Positions 22,789-35,866 of a stretch of 64,000 nt of DNA are shown here, piece by piece. Where the stretch lies: contig VXAI01000046.1 in NCBI GenBank assembly GCA_013399305.1, positions 5,283,391 through 5,347,390 on the forward strand, given 5' to 3'. A program made the position numbers and the translations under genes. Origin of the DNA: Rostratula benghalensis. Lineage: Eukaryota > Chordata > Aves > Charadriiformes > Rostratulidae. The notes below the pieces were generated by a model. It saw only the letters and a list, made by a program, of their open reading frames with translations, did no database searches and was not told the DNA's origin. Every line of letters begins with the position of its first letter. Position 1 is the stretch's first letter.

Positions 22789-25700
22789 GGTGGGTGCTGG
22801 GTGGGATGAAGGATTGTCCTTACAGGCACCTGGGGTATGAACCAGGAAAAGCTACACACTGTTAACAACTCATGCATGACTTCAGGAAGTGCCTCCAGCG
22901 TCCGTCTGTCCCACAGATGAGGCGCCGAGGACCAAAAATAGCCATCCCTGAACCCAACGGGGTCACAGCATCCCCAGCAGCTACGGGGAGGGGGATAGCA
23001 TCTCCCAGCCACAGAGGAGCTGAAGGGAAAACTGCCAAAAATGAAGCAATTCAGGACACCGTCTCTATTTGTAAGGGCAGGTGGATGTGGCTGGGGCTGC
23101 GCTTGAAGAGGCAGATCTAAAAAAGGTGGAATTAAAGCAGCTTTGAAGAAAGAGAGACTTTCTGCTAGAGCTGATATGCTGCTTTGCAGATAAGGCTGCT
23201 GCAGGTGGAGCGGCAGGCCACCCTCCAGCTCTAACTGGGAAAGCCACCCCAACCCTCCCCAGATGCATTCAGCAGTGGGAAGGCAGCTTCCCTCGCTCCT
23301 CCAACCTCTAGCACCAACTTTTTAAAAAAGCACTTCTGTCTCTTCCCTTAGTGGTATTTCCAGAAACTTTGAATAATCTCCAGTGACAATTTCAGAGGAT
23401 TTTTGAAATTGTTGTATTTCCCCCATCAACCCTGCCCCTTTTGGTGGAGGTGAACATCACGACACCCGACTGCCTGCAGGGTGGCCAGTTTAGCTCCATG
23501 TATTTTGACTGCTTTTTCAGGTCCCTCTATTGATTTTTCTGCCGGGACCAGCTGAGAATACAGCTTATTAAAATAAATATATAAATCACAGCTGGGGATG
23601 TGCCAGCGATGCCTGCCTCTGGATGGGAGCTTCCACCTTCCCTTCATGTGGGTCCTGCTGCCCCAAGGGTCCTTTGCTTTTAAGGCTGACGGGGTGGTGG
23701 GACCATTGATATAGGGGAGGAATTTCCCTGTTCTCCCCCCCAATCACATGCCCTGTTTAACAGCGTTCACCCTCCCCCGGTTCCAGCACAGATAATTTTA
23801 CCGCTTTAGCCCTCACTTTCTCTCTTGAACCAAGGACTTCATTTGCTGCCAATGAAGCCGGTGGTTTCAAGAGCTGGGCCAGGTTACTTGCCTTCAGGCA
23901 GATGTTCAGTGCTACTCAGCCGGCTGAAAATGGAGAAATAATAGGAAAAACAATGATTTCCACACTGAGCCCTTCAGGAGCCTCTTGTGCCAGCTCCCGA
24001 GCTTGCCATCTCAGTGCCAGCCTCCCTGTGCCCAGGCAACGCCCCCGTGCCACCACCACCCACCCCCAGCTCATCACATTTTACCCCTCATTACCCCTCT
24101 TCAATGTGGCCTGGAAAGGGGTAGGGAGGCAGCAGAGATGCTGAAGCCGCCCCATGATGTCTTTGGCTTTTGTTCTCTTTTAGCGCTGCCTCCTGACAGG
24201 GAAGACACACAAAGGGGATATTTATGAGCCCCACCAGGGGTGGGTTTGGCTCTGGGCTTGTGTTTAAAGCACCTCGGCTGTTTCCCAGCGTTAACTGCCT
24301 CCCAGATATTTACAGTGTTTGACAGCAGGAGATAGAGGCAGGTTAAAGCGCCCGGCTGCTCGCATGAGCGACCCAAACCTCGGGCAAGAATTTGTTATGG
24401 GATGTGGGAGGAGAAGCCAGAGGAGCTCCAGAATGAAGAGGCAGACATCCCTTCACCAGAGCCGGTCCCTCTTCCCCAAATCCCCACGCAGCCACGGCCA
24501 GGAGGAGCCGGGGAGGGATACTAAGCGCTGCCCACGTTACACCAGCCCGTTCCCAGTTTCCTCCCTGCACCCCACACATGGGGGTTGGGGTTTTTCAGGT
24601 GTCCTCCCCCCCCTCCCACCTCGCCTTTACTCTGCTTCCCCACCCCAGTTATGGATCTGCCTCATTTTTCTTTCTCTCCTGCGCTCCCTTTATCTCATAC
24701 TTATTTTTCTTCACCGCTTCTGCATCCGATTCATCTGTCTCTCTTTCCATCTCATCTCCCCCAACCTGAAAGGCTTGTCAGGAGAAGAAAGCGCGAGCCC
24801 AGCTTCTCCCAGCTCTGTTTACCAAATAAGGCCCGGAGTCAGGTTTTATTTAAGAAAAGGAAAATGAACTGGATGCAAGTAGGCCAGAAGAAGTGCCTGC
24901 GAATAAAGAGGATGACGGCAAAGAGAAGGATGAAGATGGGAGAAGAGGCAGAGCATCCCCTCGGGATGCTGGACACCAGCTCATTGCCGGAGCCCGGGTC
25001 CGGTGCTACGGGGAGCTTCCAGCTGCAGCCTGGACAGTTGTGCTCGTTAGTGGTGCCAAAACAGCATGAAAAGCACAGGAGTGTCACGGGAGGTTGGGGA
25101 GCAAGTCAGGTGGCTAATTAGTCGGTTTAGGGCATCTTTTCCTTGATGCCAAAGCAGTAGTTTCAGTAGTCTGCCCCCTTCCTCCCCAGGCTGTAATGCT
25201 ATTAGACAGACAGCAGCTATCAGGAGCTGCAGCACCAGATGAGGGGGATGGGGGGAGTGGGGAAAAAGGGGCAGGAAAGCTGCATAAACCTCTCCTGCCC
25301 CCCCCCCCATTATAGTGTGGGAAGCACAGCCTTAAGGGAGAGAAACCCTGCAAGTGGAGCTAGGGGATGCTCTGCCTCCTTGGTCCCAGGGTACAGAGCC
25401 TTGAGACACCCTCCCACCCCCCACCCAGCATGGAGACTTGAGCCCCCTCAGAGTCAAGTTCAGCTCAGCTCCAACCTGTAGCAAGCTTGCCCAGACCCTC
25501 TGGTGCTACATCCAGGCTTTCCTAGTGCCTCCCCTTCCTGGCCATGCCACCCCTCACGGGTCCCTCAAAGTTGAGGATCCCTCTGCCACCCTGGCCAGCC
25601 CCAGGTATAGGGGGACTTTGCCTTGCCCAAGTGCAAATGCCACAGCCATGGGGGCTGCAAGCCATCCCTCACCTTCCCCCAGCCAGGAAGGTGCCCCCCT

Positions 25701-26014
25701 AGCCCACCTCGGATGGAAGAATGCAGGGTAGCCTCTATAGTACTCTTGAGGTTCCTCCAAGAGATCCAAGGTGGAAAACAAGGCTGGCTCCTCGCAGACC
25801 CCACCCTCCTGCAAATGCAGGCTTTCAGGGGACCTTCGGGCACACTGGGGCTCAGGCTGGCTCCAAGCAGCTGAATCAAAAGCAAGCCAAAAAAATGCAC
25901 ATTTTTGCAGGCAATCCACCACCTATTCTGGAAAATAGCCTCTAAAGAAGGGCCTGGCCCCGTGCCCGGGGAAGTTAACTTCAATTGACTCGCCTGCATT
26001 TCGCTTCAGGCCCT

Positions 26015-26110
26015 CTCTGATTTTTCTGGAGCGCCTTGTAAGGTTGAAGTGCTATTGTGAGGAAATTAAATTCGCCGCACTTAGCATAAGGATAAGCCCT
26101 TTCCCACAAG
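26015..26110. promoter_or_regulatory. AT-rich complex block, possible conserved element
   Basis: Non-repetitive sequence with AAATTAAATTCG and AGCATAAGGATAAG cores (a GATAAG GATA-factor site is visible) stands between GC-rich flanks. Composition is the only support. Confidence 0.2.
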
Positions 26111-27574
26111 CCACGGTCCTTAACGCAGGCACCCGAGCATCTTCACTGTCACCCACCTCACGGCACAGAGGCACGTGCCCCCCGGGGGGTTTGCAGGGTC
26201 AGGGCTCCATCAGGGTCCCCAGCTTTCCTCCCAGGAGTTCATGGGTTACTCATGGCCGTGGTTCCTTGTTACACATCACTTGCCACTGCAGGAAAAACAG
26301 ATCAGCAGCAGAAACACCACTGTACAGAGCATGTACAGCACATATTTTAGGCTCTCCCCCACATGTATCATACATTCCCAGGCACAGCCCTGCCAACACC
26401 CTGCAACAGGAGCCTTTGTGCTTCCTTTAAATTAAAACCTAATTTACCCAGATAAGCAGGGCCTGAGCGGAGAGGCTGCCAAATCCCCGTGGCTTGTTGC
26501 TGTTCTCGTTCTCACTCTTATTAGCTGTTACTGGCCATTGCTGCCTAATTAACCCACGCGGATTTCATTTGCTGGGGGGAAAACACAAGGCCAGGCACCA
26601 CGTAAGGGATGCTGAGGTGGGATACAGCTCCCAGCCAGCAGGAGCAGTGGGGCTGGGGCACATCCCTGGTGGTTGGGGGTCTGGGATGCTCTCAGGGGGT
26701 GGATGCTGACCCACCAGAGCTTGATGGTGCTGCAGCTCAAAAGCCTTGTGCCAAGGAGGGGGCTGCAGGACCACCTGTGGGGTATGGGACACGCTGCTGT
26801 GGGGACCTCAGACCAACGCTGGCAACAAGGACCATCTGTTCAGATATTCTGAGGGGAAAACAATGCCCCTCTTGGAAGTTAACCTTTCTTAAATTAAAGG
26901 CCTTTGGCCTTAAATACCTTTTTTTTTTTCCTCCTGATGAGCAGATTTGGGCTGGGGGCTGGGTGTGCTCGGCAGCAAACCCACGTACAAGGAAAGTGCA
27001 TCAGCTCCTAGCAGGAAAGTGAATTATTGAAGTTGAGGAAAGTTGTGACGAATCAATTAGTGTGGGACAGCTGTGTGTGCTACCAGTGAATTATTTAAAG
27101 CCTGGTTTTAAGTGATCCCTGAAATAAAGACGGCAGAGACCAGGGAAGGAAGCAAACCACTGCAAAGGGCCACCACGATGCTTCCTGGGGTGCAGGGACC
27201 AGGCTGTCCCCACCACGGGTGGCTGCTGCTGCTCAGCAGAGATGGGGGATGCAGGCTTTGCTCTTCACACCCAGGGTTTAGCAAAACCACCCCCTGGATG
27301 TATCCTTTAATGCTGTTTTTATTCTAAGGCCAGACATTGTGGTCTGGAAACGGCGGGGCTGGTTTAACCCCGCTGGCAGAGCCGGGCAGGAGAGCCAGGC
27401 AAAGAAAAGTCCCCGCTCCGGAGGACATCATGTGAATTTTATTTGATTTCAACAGACCAGAAAGCAGCAGAGCTAGAAGCGGCACGCAGTGCTGGGAGGG
27501 GGGGAAACCGGGCTGAACTGCCTCGAAGGCTCCTAAAAAAAGGCCAAACCACAAAGGGAAACAAGTGGGAAAGA

Positions 27575-27790
27575 GAAAATACTTCATTACATCTGTTTGA
27601 AGTGAGGAAGATACAGGAATGAGCAAATACCGAACTGTTTTGCTTCTGCTCGCAAACGAACACGCTGCTGAGCCTAATGGGATTTTAGATTAAAAGATTT
27701 AACGAAAAATAACAGCCACCTCCACAAATAGAGTTTTATAAGGTCAAATAACAGATGCGCCATAGCAAAAAAATACTGCCGGTGTTTTGC
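27575..27790. promoter_or_regulatory. AT-rich complex block, possible enhancer
   Basis: About 215 bases of non-repetitive AT-rich sequence contain ATTTTAGATTAAAAG, AACGAAAAATAAC and AAGGTCAAATAAC (AGGTCA is a nuclear-receptor half site). GC-rich ordinary sequence lies on both sides. No open frame of note crosses it. The call as an enhancer is inference. Confidence 0.25.
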
Positions 27791-30700
27791 CTCCTTCTGC
27801 AGCGATGCCTCTCCCAGCCTGAGCCCCCATCTTCAGGTGCCCTTCTCTAATCCCTGCCTATATCCTCAGCGGACCCATTTCCCGCCGAGGCCGTGGAGGG
27901 AATAATCCTCTGGGATCCTATTTCGGCTGCCTTTTCTAGGCAGGGCTTTGCAAGGAGTTAGGCACCTGCGAGCCAAGGCCACCTCCCAGAGCTGGCCTGG
28001 GTGGCAACAGGGATGCTTCCCCAAGGGGCTTCTCCACCACTCTCGGCATTTTCCCAGTGATGCCTCAAGATGCTGTCAAGGAATTGCTCCCAAACGCCCG
28101 GGAGGGTTCTGATACCATCCACAGGGACACAGCCATCCCATCACACCGGCTGGCTCTTCCCCCACCTCTTTCTGCTGCAAGTCCCCCACCACCACCACCA
28201 TTCTTTTTTTTTGGAGGCATCAGGTTCTTTCAGCAACGACTGACTTCAAGGGCACCGGGGGTTGGCAGAACCCTTGAAAAATTAGGCACCTTCTGCACGC
28301 CTAAATAGATGCTTAATGACAGACACTTGTGGGTGAGCGTGTTGGCAGCAGCCCAGGGTTGGGAGTGAGATGAATCAGATGCTGCCACACACAGGAGGGT
28401 GCTGGGCTGTGTGACCCCCATCGTGCTGCCCATCTTCCACTTTTCCCCCTGGGGACCGTGGAATCGACCCCATGCTCCCGGTGATGCTGCAGCCAGTGGA
28501 GGACCACCAGCATCTTCTCACCTCCACCCCAAACTGGTGTGATAATTCTTCCTGGCCTCTGCAAGCCATTACCTCTAACATGTAGAACACCTTTGCGGCG
28601 CTGGTGAAGCCAGACAGCGTTAACCCAGCGCTGGAAATGGCCTGGGGAGGGTGGTTTCAGCCACTTAACCCTGCAACAAGCCAGAACTCAGGCAAATCCC
28701 CCTCTGCAAGGCCAGAAACCAGCCCCATGTCCTCTGCTTTCCCCCACAACACCTCCAGTAGTGCCAGGGAAACAGATGAACAAGGGATCAGCTCTATTGC
28801 AGCCTGTCCAGATTAATAATAGGATGTGCTTCAGATCATGCTTATCCTCTTAAGCTCCTGTTTTCTGAGAGCCTCAAGGTGCGCCCTGGCATCAGCATCC
28901 ATCCCCTCCTCATCCCACCCACCCGCCCCCAGCAGTGAGGATGGGCTCTCCCAGACCATATCCAGCTCTCCCAGGAGGGAAAGGGGAGCATCCCAGAGGG
29001 ATACTTGAGTGGCTGCTGGAGGAGCGGATCCTCTCCAGCAGCCACCCAGGACCACCGGGTGATTTGGAAGCATCGTCGACCTCTCTCCAGCACTCTTAGC
29101 CCCCCTTCTCCCCTGCTGATTGCAATCAACACCTCATTCATACGCCTCTGTTTACCAATTTTCCAGGAGGTATCGTGCTAATGAAGGGAGCCAGGCAATC
29201 AGGCAGCATCCCAGAAGTGGGGAAAAGGAAGAGAAGGAAGGAAGAGAGGGAGGCTTGGTGATGGGAGAAAGAAGGGAAGAGGCCGGACAGGGCTGGGAGA
29301 AGAGAGGGGAGAGACAGAGGAGGGGTTCCAGGGGTCCACTTTTCCTGCTACCACTCCTTCATCCCTTCCTGGAGTGGCTGTATGGGCAAAGGTGTTATTA
29401 CCTCCTGGGCATCATCTGCAGCATCCTTGGCTGAAGGAGCTGGGTACCACACTGTGGAAGTCGAGGGTGCCGGCCGCAGCGCTGCGAGGAAGGGTTACTG
29501 CTTTCAGAAAAGTTCAGATCAACCTCTGGAGAGCACATTGCTGAGCCCAGGGAAATGGGCTGTGCCCTGCAGTAATATCCACCTCGGGAATCATAAAAGC
29601 ACCATATAACTGAGGTCTCCATGAGGATATCAAAGTTAAAACTCACCAGCAAGTGCCCAACCCTTGGAGCCACCATCTCGGCTGCGTGCAGAGGAGGAGC
29701 ACTCCCGTTGCTTTGTTGGGGGTATTTCAAGTTCCTCTTACTTGGCAGAGGTGTGAGATAGCCTGGATGGTTTGCAGCAGGTGCCTGCGAGACCCGAAAT
29801 AAGGGTTATGGTCCTCTGCCTGAAATCTGCTTGGCTGAGGAGGTCCCTGGGCTGTATCCCCATCTAGCATAGTGGCTACAGCCCAGTGGGTCTGGGCCAG
29901 CAAAGCTGCCAGCAGAGGGGTGGTCCAGCACTGGCCAGAGTGGCCAGTGGAGTGACAGGGAGGGCTGCATCCCCTCCTTCTCCCCATGCCTTCAGCTGGC
30001 TGATTTACACAGACTGGGAGCAACAGCCCTGCCCCCGGGGCCGGCAGCACCCAGAGCCCTTTCCCAGCTCCAATCTGCTCACCCGCTGGTTAGCAGGGAG
30101 GTTGACAGAGGCATGAGGTGGGCAGAATGGTGGCTGCCCACCTCAGGACCACCCCTCAACCAAGTGCCTTTCTCCCACGGGGTTTGGTGGTAAAAGGAGT
30201 TGGGAAGCTGGAGGGCCAGGGTCTCTCCCCTTGCTGGCACAACAGCACTCTATAAACAAGCAATAAGAAGTCATTCATCAGGATTTGCAGACCCCAAGCT
30301 GCCCATAACATGCAGCTGGCAACCTCTTGTTACCCCTTCTCCAAGGCTGTGCTTGGCCCCTGTGGCTGCCAGCTTGGGCAGGGTCCATCCCTGGAGTCAC
30401 CGCAGATGGGGACAGGCTCTCCATCACCTCCCGCTGCTCACTGGAGCAGAGCTGCCGTGGGATGGCTGCCTGCTCCCTCCCTGTCGGCTCACAGCTGCCA
30501 GGACTGCCAGGTTATAGATGCTCTTTGGAGCAAGGTCCTGGTTTTCAGAGCAGAAAGTCCCCTGGGGCAGGATTTCCAGCACCAGTAGTCTGGGGTCCTG
30601 GGGGTGGCTGTGAAGACAGAGCTCCGACGTGAAGACATCTCCTCGGTAGAAAAGCAAAGGAGAAAAGATGGGTTACAAGTGGCAACCGGGCAACAAATAA

Positions 30701-31020
30701 CACGGGGGAAGACAGACGTGATCCCAGCCAGATGGAGAAACAGCAACAAACAATCTGTCTCCATCAGAGGAAGCCACATCAGCCCCAGCCACTGGGGAGA
30801 GGGGAGCATCCTCAAGAGGAGAGGGGAGCAGGGGCTTTGCTGGGCACCTGGCCGGGTTTGGAACCTGCTGGGGCTTTGACACCTCCCCAGCCAAGCCCAC
30901 CAAGCTTCCCAGCCCTGCTCTGATCGCAGGGGTCCCCCCCCTTTTTCCCCCAGGAGCAGCTTTTTTTGGGGGTGCTGCAAGCTGCCTGCGTTCCCTGCCC
31001 GCCTGCTAAGTCCCCGGCGC
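27791..31020. other. Non-coding stretch
   Basis: No supported gene. The notable item is a purine-rich tract (29217-29332). Overlapping frames on both strands near 30.3-31.0 kb have no shared domain signal. Confidence 0.5.
29217..29332 (+). repeat. Polypurine-rich tract
   Basis: The G/A content is very high over about 115 bases, with GGAAG, GAGAG and AGAAG units and few pyrimidines. Such tracts can form triplex DNA. No exact tandem unit is present. Confidence 0.7.
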
Positions 31021-31300
31021 AGCTGATTGATGAATGGGCTCTCGACATGATTGATCTCTTTGACAGTATGAAACGCGGTGATTACCTGGTGCTAGTAGAT
31101 TTTCCTAAGTGTATCTCACGCAGGCACAGGACATTTGTGCCATTATCATTATTAGCTCCATTGTTAGTGACTAATCTATGCAAAGATTTGGCCTGGCCTC
31201 TTGGAAGCGCGCGAGGCAGCAGCTGTGCTCCCGCTGGAGACGGACCCTGCAACAGGAAAGGGGATTTGCATCAATTGGGTTATTTCTTTTAATTTCTTTT
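31021..31300. promoter_or_regulatory. Complex AT-rich block, possible conserved enhancer
   Basis: The sequence is non-repetitive, with homeodomain-like ATTATCATTATTAGC, TTGTTAG and ATGCAAAG cores (ATGCAAA is octamer-like) and a GCGCGC spot at its right side. It is sharply different in texture from its flanks and contains no convincing exon. A regulatory role is inferred from texture only. Confidence 0.3.
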
Positions 31301-31705
31301 TTTTCTTTTTTTGGAGTCTGTTTGTGGAGACGAGCATCCTCCAGACATTGGTGCTCACTCCCTTGTCAGAGGGTTTGCAGAGTATTCCCTGGTTAGGACC
31401 AGGGAGGCTGGCAGGGCGAGATGCTGAATAGCTTTGGTGGCGAGCAGTTCCTTCAGCCCTCGACAGCTCAGGAGGGGGGAGCTGTCCCATAGAGGAGCAA
31501 GGGGGTGACAGGAGGATCCCCACCTCCCCATGCCAGGCAGACCCACAGTGGGGGCATTATGGCAATGGCCCCTTTGCTGTCCCTCAGCCCTGGGGTGGTT
31601 GATAGCAAGGTGCTCCAACAGCACTGCCTTCTCCCACTGAAACCCATCACAGCTCTCAGCTTTCCATTAGAGAAAAAAAGCCCAAACCCCTTCCTAAAAC
31701 CTTTT

Positions 31706-31764
31706 CTGCCCAAATATCTGCCATTTGCCCAACTTAAATCAACCAAACTGCCCAAATATCTGCC
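31706..31764 (+). repeat. 42-bp period direct repeat (decayed)
   Basis: The 17-mer CTGCCCAAATATCTGCC occurs at 31706-31722 and exactly again at 31748-31764, with partly similar sequence between. It is a small old tandem duplication. Confidence 0.9.
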
Positions 31765-32435
31765 CTTTTCCAAACCTAAACTTCAGCCCAGAAACTTAAC
31801 CGCAAGAAATGAAGCTCAGCAGGGATCCACAAGGGACCCAACACCATGACCCTGAAACCCATGTCAACCCATTTGGCCACCCAAACCCCAGGGAAGGCAG
31901 AGGAGAGCAAAGATGCAGCTAATCCCCATTGGATCCCCAAATCAGCCTGTCCCAGGGATGGCACAGCTTTTCCTCTTGCAGAGCCCTGGAACACAGTGGG
32001 TATTTTCTCCTTTGAAAGCAGCCATTAGCTGAGACCTAATCAACATCTTCCTAAAAAGGGGGGGGGGGGAGGAAGAAAAAAGACAAAAGAAAAAAAAGGA
32101 AAAAAAAAAACATCCACAAAGGCATGTGAGCTGAGGCTTAAGTCAGGGGATCATTTAGGGGATGATTTATTAGATAACAAACAGGTAAAAGGGAGCTTGG
32201 GCCAAGGGGGGGGGGGGCACAACATAACAGGAGGGATTTAGCAACGAGGCAAAAAATAGCCTAAAAACATGGCAAATGAGAAAATAGTGACAGTTGCCAT
32301 CCCCACAAGGATGAGTTAAAATCCTGGCTGGTATAACTCAGCAGAGAGCCCGGGAAGCCAACGGAGCTGCAGTAATTTACAATAACTGCTAGTTTGGCTC
32401 AATTTAAATAGCTCGGCTTTATGAATACCAGAAAT

Positions 32436-32462
32436 TGTGTGTCTGTGTGTGTGTGTACGTGT
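32436..32462 (+). repeat. (TG)n microsatellite, imperfect
   Basis: A TG dinucleotide run is interrupted by a C and ends in TACGTGTG. Confidence 0.85.
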
Positions 32463-32662
32463 GAGAAAGAGAAGAGGCGAGTTGGGAAGGTTTTATTTAC
32501 ACTGCAGCTTAGAAGCTGCTTAAACTGATTTGGAAGCAGGTGAATAATTAATTGCATCTTTAAGGAATCGAGCTGTTAATAATACTCCCCACAGTGGCAG
32601 TTTATAAATGTTCCTGTCAGGGCGGAACATGGAGCATCGCAGAGGGAACGTGGGGGGGGGGG

Positions 32663-32712
32663 NNNNNNNNNNNNNNNNNNNNNNNNNNNNNNNNNNNNNN
32701 NNNNNNNNNNNN
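32663..32712. other. Assembly gap (50 N)
   Basis: The gap begins directly after an eleven-base G-run (32652-32662), so the break probably reflects a G-homopolymer. Confidence 1.
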
Positions 32713-35700
32713 CCTTCCCCTGCCTGCAAAATGAATTAAAGTTGCCACTTTTTCTGCCATCCAGCTGTTCCTGACACCTGGATGTCAAATCAATATTATA
32801 ATGACAGCACCATAGAAAAAAAGAAAAAAAAAAAAAAAAGAAATAGTAATAATAATAAAAAAGTCCTATTACTACATGGAAAATATTTATATTACCTCCC
32901 ACTCTCCAAGGTATAGCCTGTTAATTGAGCACAAAGGGTAGGATCTGCCTGGAGCCTGCAGAACCCATTAGAGAAGCAGCTGATAAAGTTATGATGAAAT
33001 CAGGTAAACGGGTGCTACACGAGGAAGGTGGTCCTGAGCGGTGCAGTGTTTGGACCCCTCCTACCCCTGGGCAGCCCAGAACCTCCTCCTGCATCCCTCG
33101 GGCATCCCCTGGGACCCCATCCCCAGGAGGTGCTTGTGGAGGAGAGGGGATGAAGGAGCAAATGGGTGTCTTCATGCCGCTGTCTCCACTTGTTAACAAT
33201 GCTGCTCTGCTCAACTCAGCTGGTTCCAGTGCCCTGGTTTAATGTCCCACAGCCAGGCTTGCCCAAATCCAGAGCAGCCAGGGCCATGGGGATTAAAACA
33301 GCACAGAAAGAAGGAAAAAAAAACCCCAACCCTCTGCAGCCATGAGGTTTGGGAGGAAGCTAAACCCCTTACACTTCAAGACAGAAATAAGCCTCTAATA
33401 AGAAACCGTGAGGAAAGAGCTGGGGGAAAAGCTGTTTCCTTCAGGGAACCTTTGACCTTTTGCTGTGAGAGGGATTTTGCCTCTGTGCAAGCCTAAATCC
33501 CCAATGCCAGTGGCTGCAAAGGGTATCACTGAGCATCCCCCAACCCAGGAAGGGTGCATGGGGACCAAAACCACCCAAGGATCTGCTCTCTCTCTCTTTG
33601 GGGTGTTTTTCTGCCTCCTTATTCCAGCAAGGGGCAAAGCCATCAGTTCTCACCTCTTTGGTTTCTCAAGCCACATCCTGGGACGTGCATGCAGGGTAGG
33701 GGATGGCAAGGGAGACCCACACTGCTCTCCCAGCTTCTCCTCCCCTCCCAGCCCAGTCCAACTCTGAGGTGGAGAATCAGCACCTGCAGAGCCCTGCCTT
33801 GTTTCCCATGATTAATCCATCTCTTTGAGACCAGCAGGACCCCCCTCCTTATCCGTCCTTCTCCCCCCCTCAACCCTCGACAGCCACATGTGGAGGCTGA
33901 CGTTAATCAGATAAATTCCTTTGCAGCAGCACCAACATTTTTTTCTGAAGCACAGTCTCCCCGAAGCTACTAATAATTACTCCAGGCCCAGACATTAAAG
34001 CAGCACAAAAAAAAAAAAAAAAGGTTTCTAATTAAAAAATTAATTTTTCTGACAGACCCACTGATGCTGACTTGGCACAGCAGAGCATTCATCAGGAGGG
34101 AAAGGAGAAGGGTGGCAATGACCTGCTCACAAATACCTGCTGGGAAAGGGGCTCCCAGGTGGGCTCTTCCCAGTAAATGCCTCTGTGCTGCTGGAGAGGG
34201 GGATGTGGAGGTGGGCAAGGGCTGCCCCTGGGAGCAGGACTCCACTGGTGGGACACCCCCAGATCTGGATGAGCCTGAACCCTCCAGCCAGGCTGGATTT
34301 ATTATCCCAGGGCTGGGAAGGCAAAGGAGGGGAATGGAGGATGGAAATAAAATGCATTTTCAGTGGGGGAAAAATAATCCAGTATCTCAATGGGCTTGTG
34401 ATGGGAAAAATGAGAGGAAAAAAGGGAAAAAAAAAAAAAAAAGGTGTAGATTCCCCCCATCTATGCTTTCTGTCCCCAGACTCAGAGATGCAGCCCACGG
34501 CAGCTGCCCCAGCAACATTGCTCAGCACTATGGTAATAGTGCCCAGTGCTAAAAAACCCACTACAACGCTCTGGCAAACTCCGTGGCAGCTCCTGGGGTT
34601 ACAGCCCCGACTTTTCCTCCCCCCCTGACTGACCATAGCATCGGCTTGAGCTCTCCTTCCCTCTGGCTGCCTCCCATCCGGGGGTCTCAGGCTCGGGTAC
34701 CTCGGCAGAACATAATGAATCTCTCCCTGTCCCCTCGCCGGCCCCAGGGTTTGCAGAAGTGTGTAATGAACGTCTCTATCTCACAGGTTCTGGGGGAGTT
34801 TTACAACGAGCCTGACGGAGAAACACAGGCCCAGCAGCGAGCCGCTAACGAGAGATGCTTTGACTGCAGGAGGATGAAAGGCAGGAGGGATCCAGGCGGT
34901 GCGATGCTTTGGTGGTGGGGGCTGAATTAATTGGATATGGGAAAATGCCTAAATACGTACGTTGAAAGGGGGGAGAGGGGGGGAGAAACAGCAAGGGTCT
35001 CGTGTAGGAAAAGCCAAACCGATGGGCTTAGATGAAGAGGCTGAAAGCTGATTTCTCTGCTGGCACAGGGCACAGTGGAAGGGAAGCAAAGGTAAAAAAA
35101 AAAAAAAATACAAAACAAAACCAATACCTCTAACCTGCTGGAAACACCCCACACACCTTTCTGAAGCCATCAGGGCAGAGGAGGGATACTTGCCTGCAGT
35201 GATGAGCCTGGGTTCAGGCAGGATGCTCCTTCCCAAGAATTCAGCGAAGTCAAGCGAGGAGATCTGGGGAATACAAAATGTTGAATGAACCTGAGTTGCT
35301 TAATCCAGAGAAGTGATGATCAAGGGCAAAAATGAGCCTGCACCTACAGAAGAAGACCCTCTCCTCTGCCTCCAGTGTGGGGAGGAGAGAAAGGGTTGGG
35401 TTAGGTGTTAGGAAACCCCTTTCCAGCAGTGCTGGTGGGGACATCTAGGCATCCCAGGTCCCATCTGAGTCTGAGCTGGTTGCCCAAGGATAGGTAGATT
35501 TTAATGCAGTTACAACTGGACACCCAGTTCCCAGGGTGGGTGGATTACTGGTACATTTTGGATATAATTATGCTGGGATATCTGTCTGCTGCTCCCCAAA
35601 GCGTCACACACCCAAACACAGCACCTTGACCTCTACCAGAGCAGGGATGGGAGCGGCGAGGAAGAATATTATTTGGTTTTCCATGGGCTCATCAAACTGG

Positions 35701-35866
35701 TGAGCAAACAACCTGCAGAGCTATTACCCTCCCCGTCCAGCCATCTGAGATGAACAGTGATTTGTCTCGGGTGCTTCCCTGACTGAGCATCCCCTGCACA
35801 GGCTGAGAGGATGCTGGGTTCAGGAGGAAAGGGAGCAAGGTCTGGGAGGTGGGAAACAACCATGGA

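Larger units (their letters stand above)
17526..27574. other. Ten-kilobase gene-free stretch
   Basis: No supported gene. It contains purine/A-tracts (18709-18746, 22529-22542 and 22600-22617), a 24-bp tandem pair (19625-19672), a CpG-moderate patch at about 20400-20660, a pyrimidine-rich tract at about 24640-24770 and an AT-rich block at 26015-26110. Frames of 100-180 codons here overlap on opposite strands and show no domains. Confidence 0.45.
31301..35866. other. Non-coding stretch
   Basis: No supported gene. It holds a decayed 42-bp tandem pair near 31706, purine/A-tracts near 32060-32110, a TG microsatellite, an N gap, A-tracts at about 32822-32839, 34009-34022, 34426-34442 and 35095-35108, and a protein-like frame around 34786-34870 discussed as a finding. 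Confidence 0.45.
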
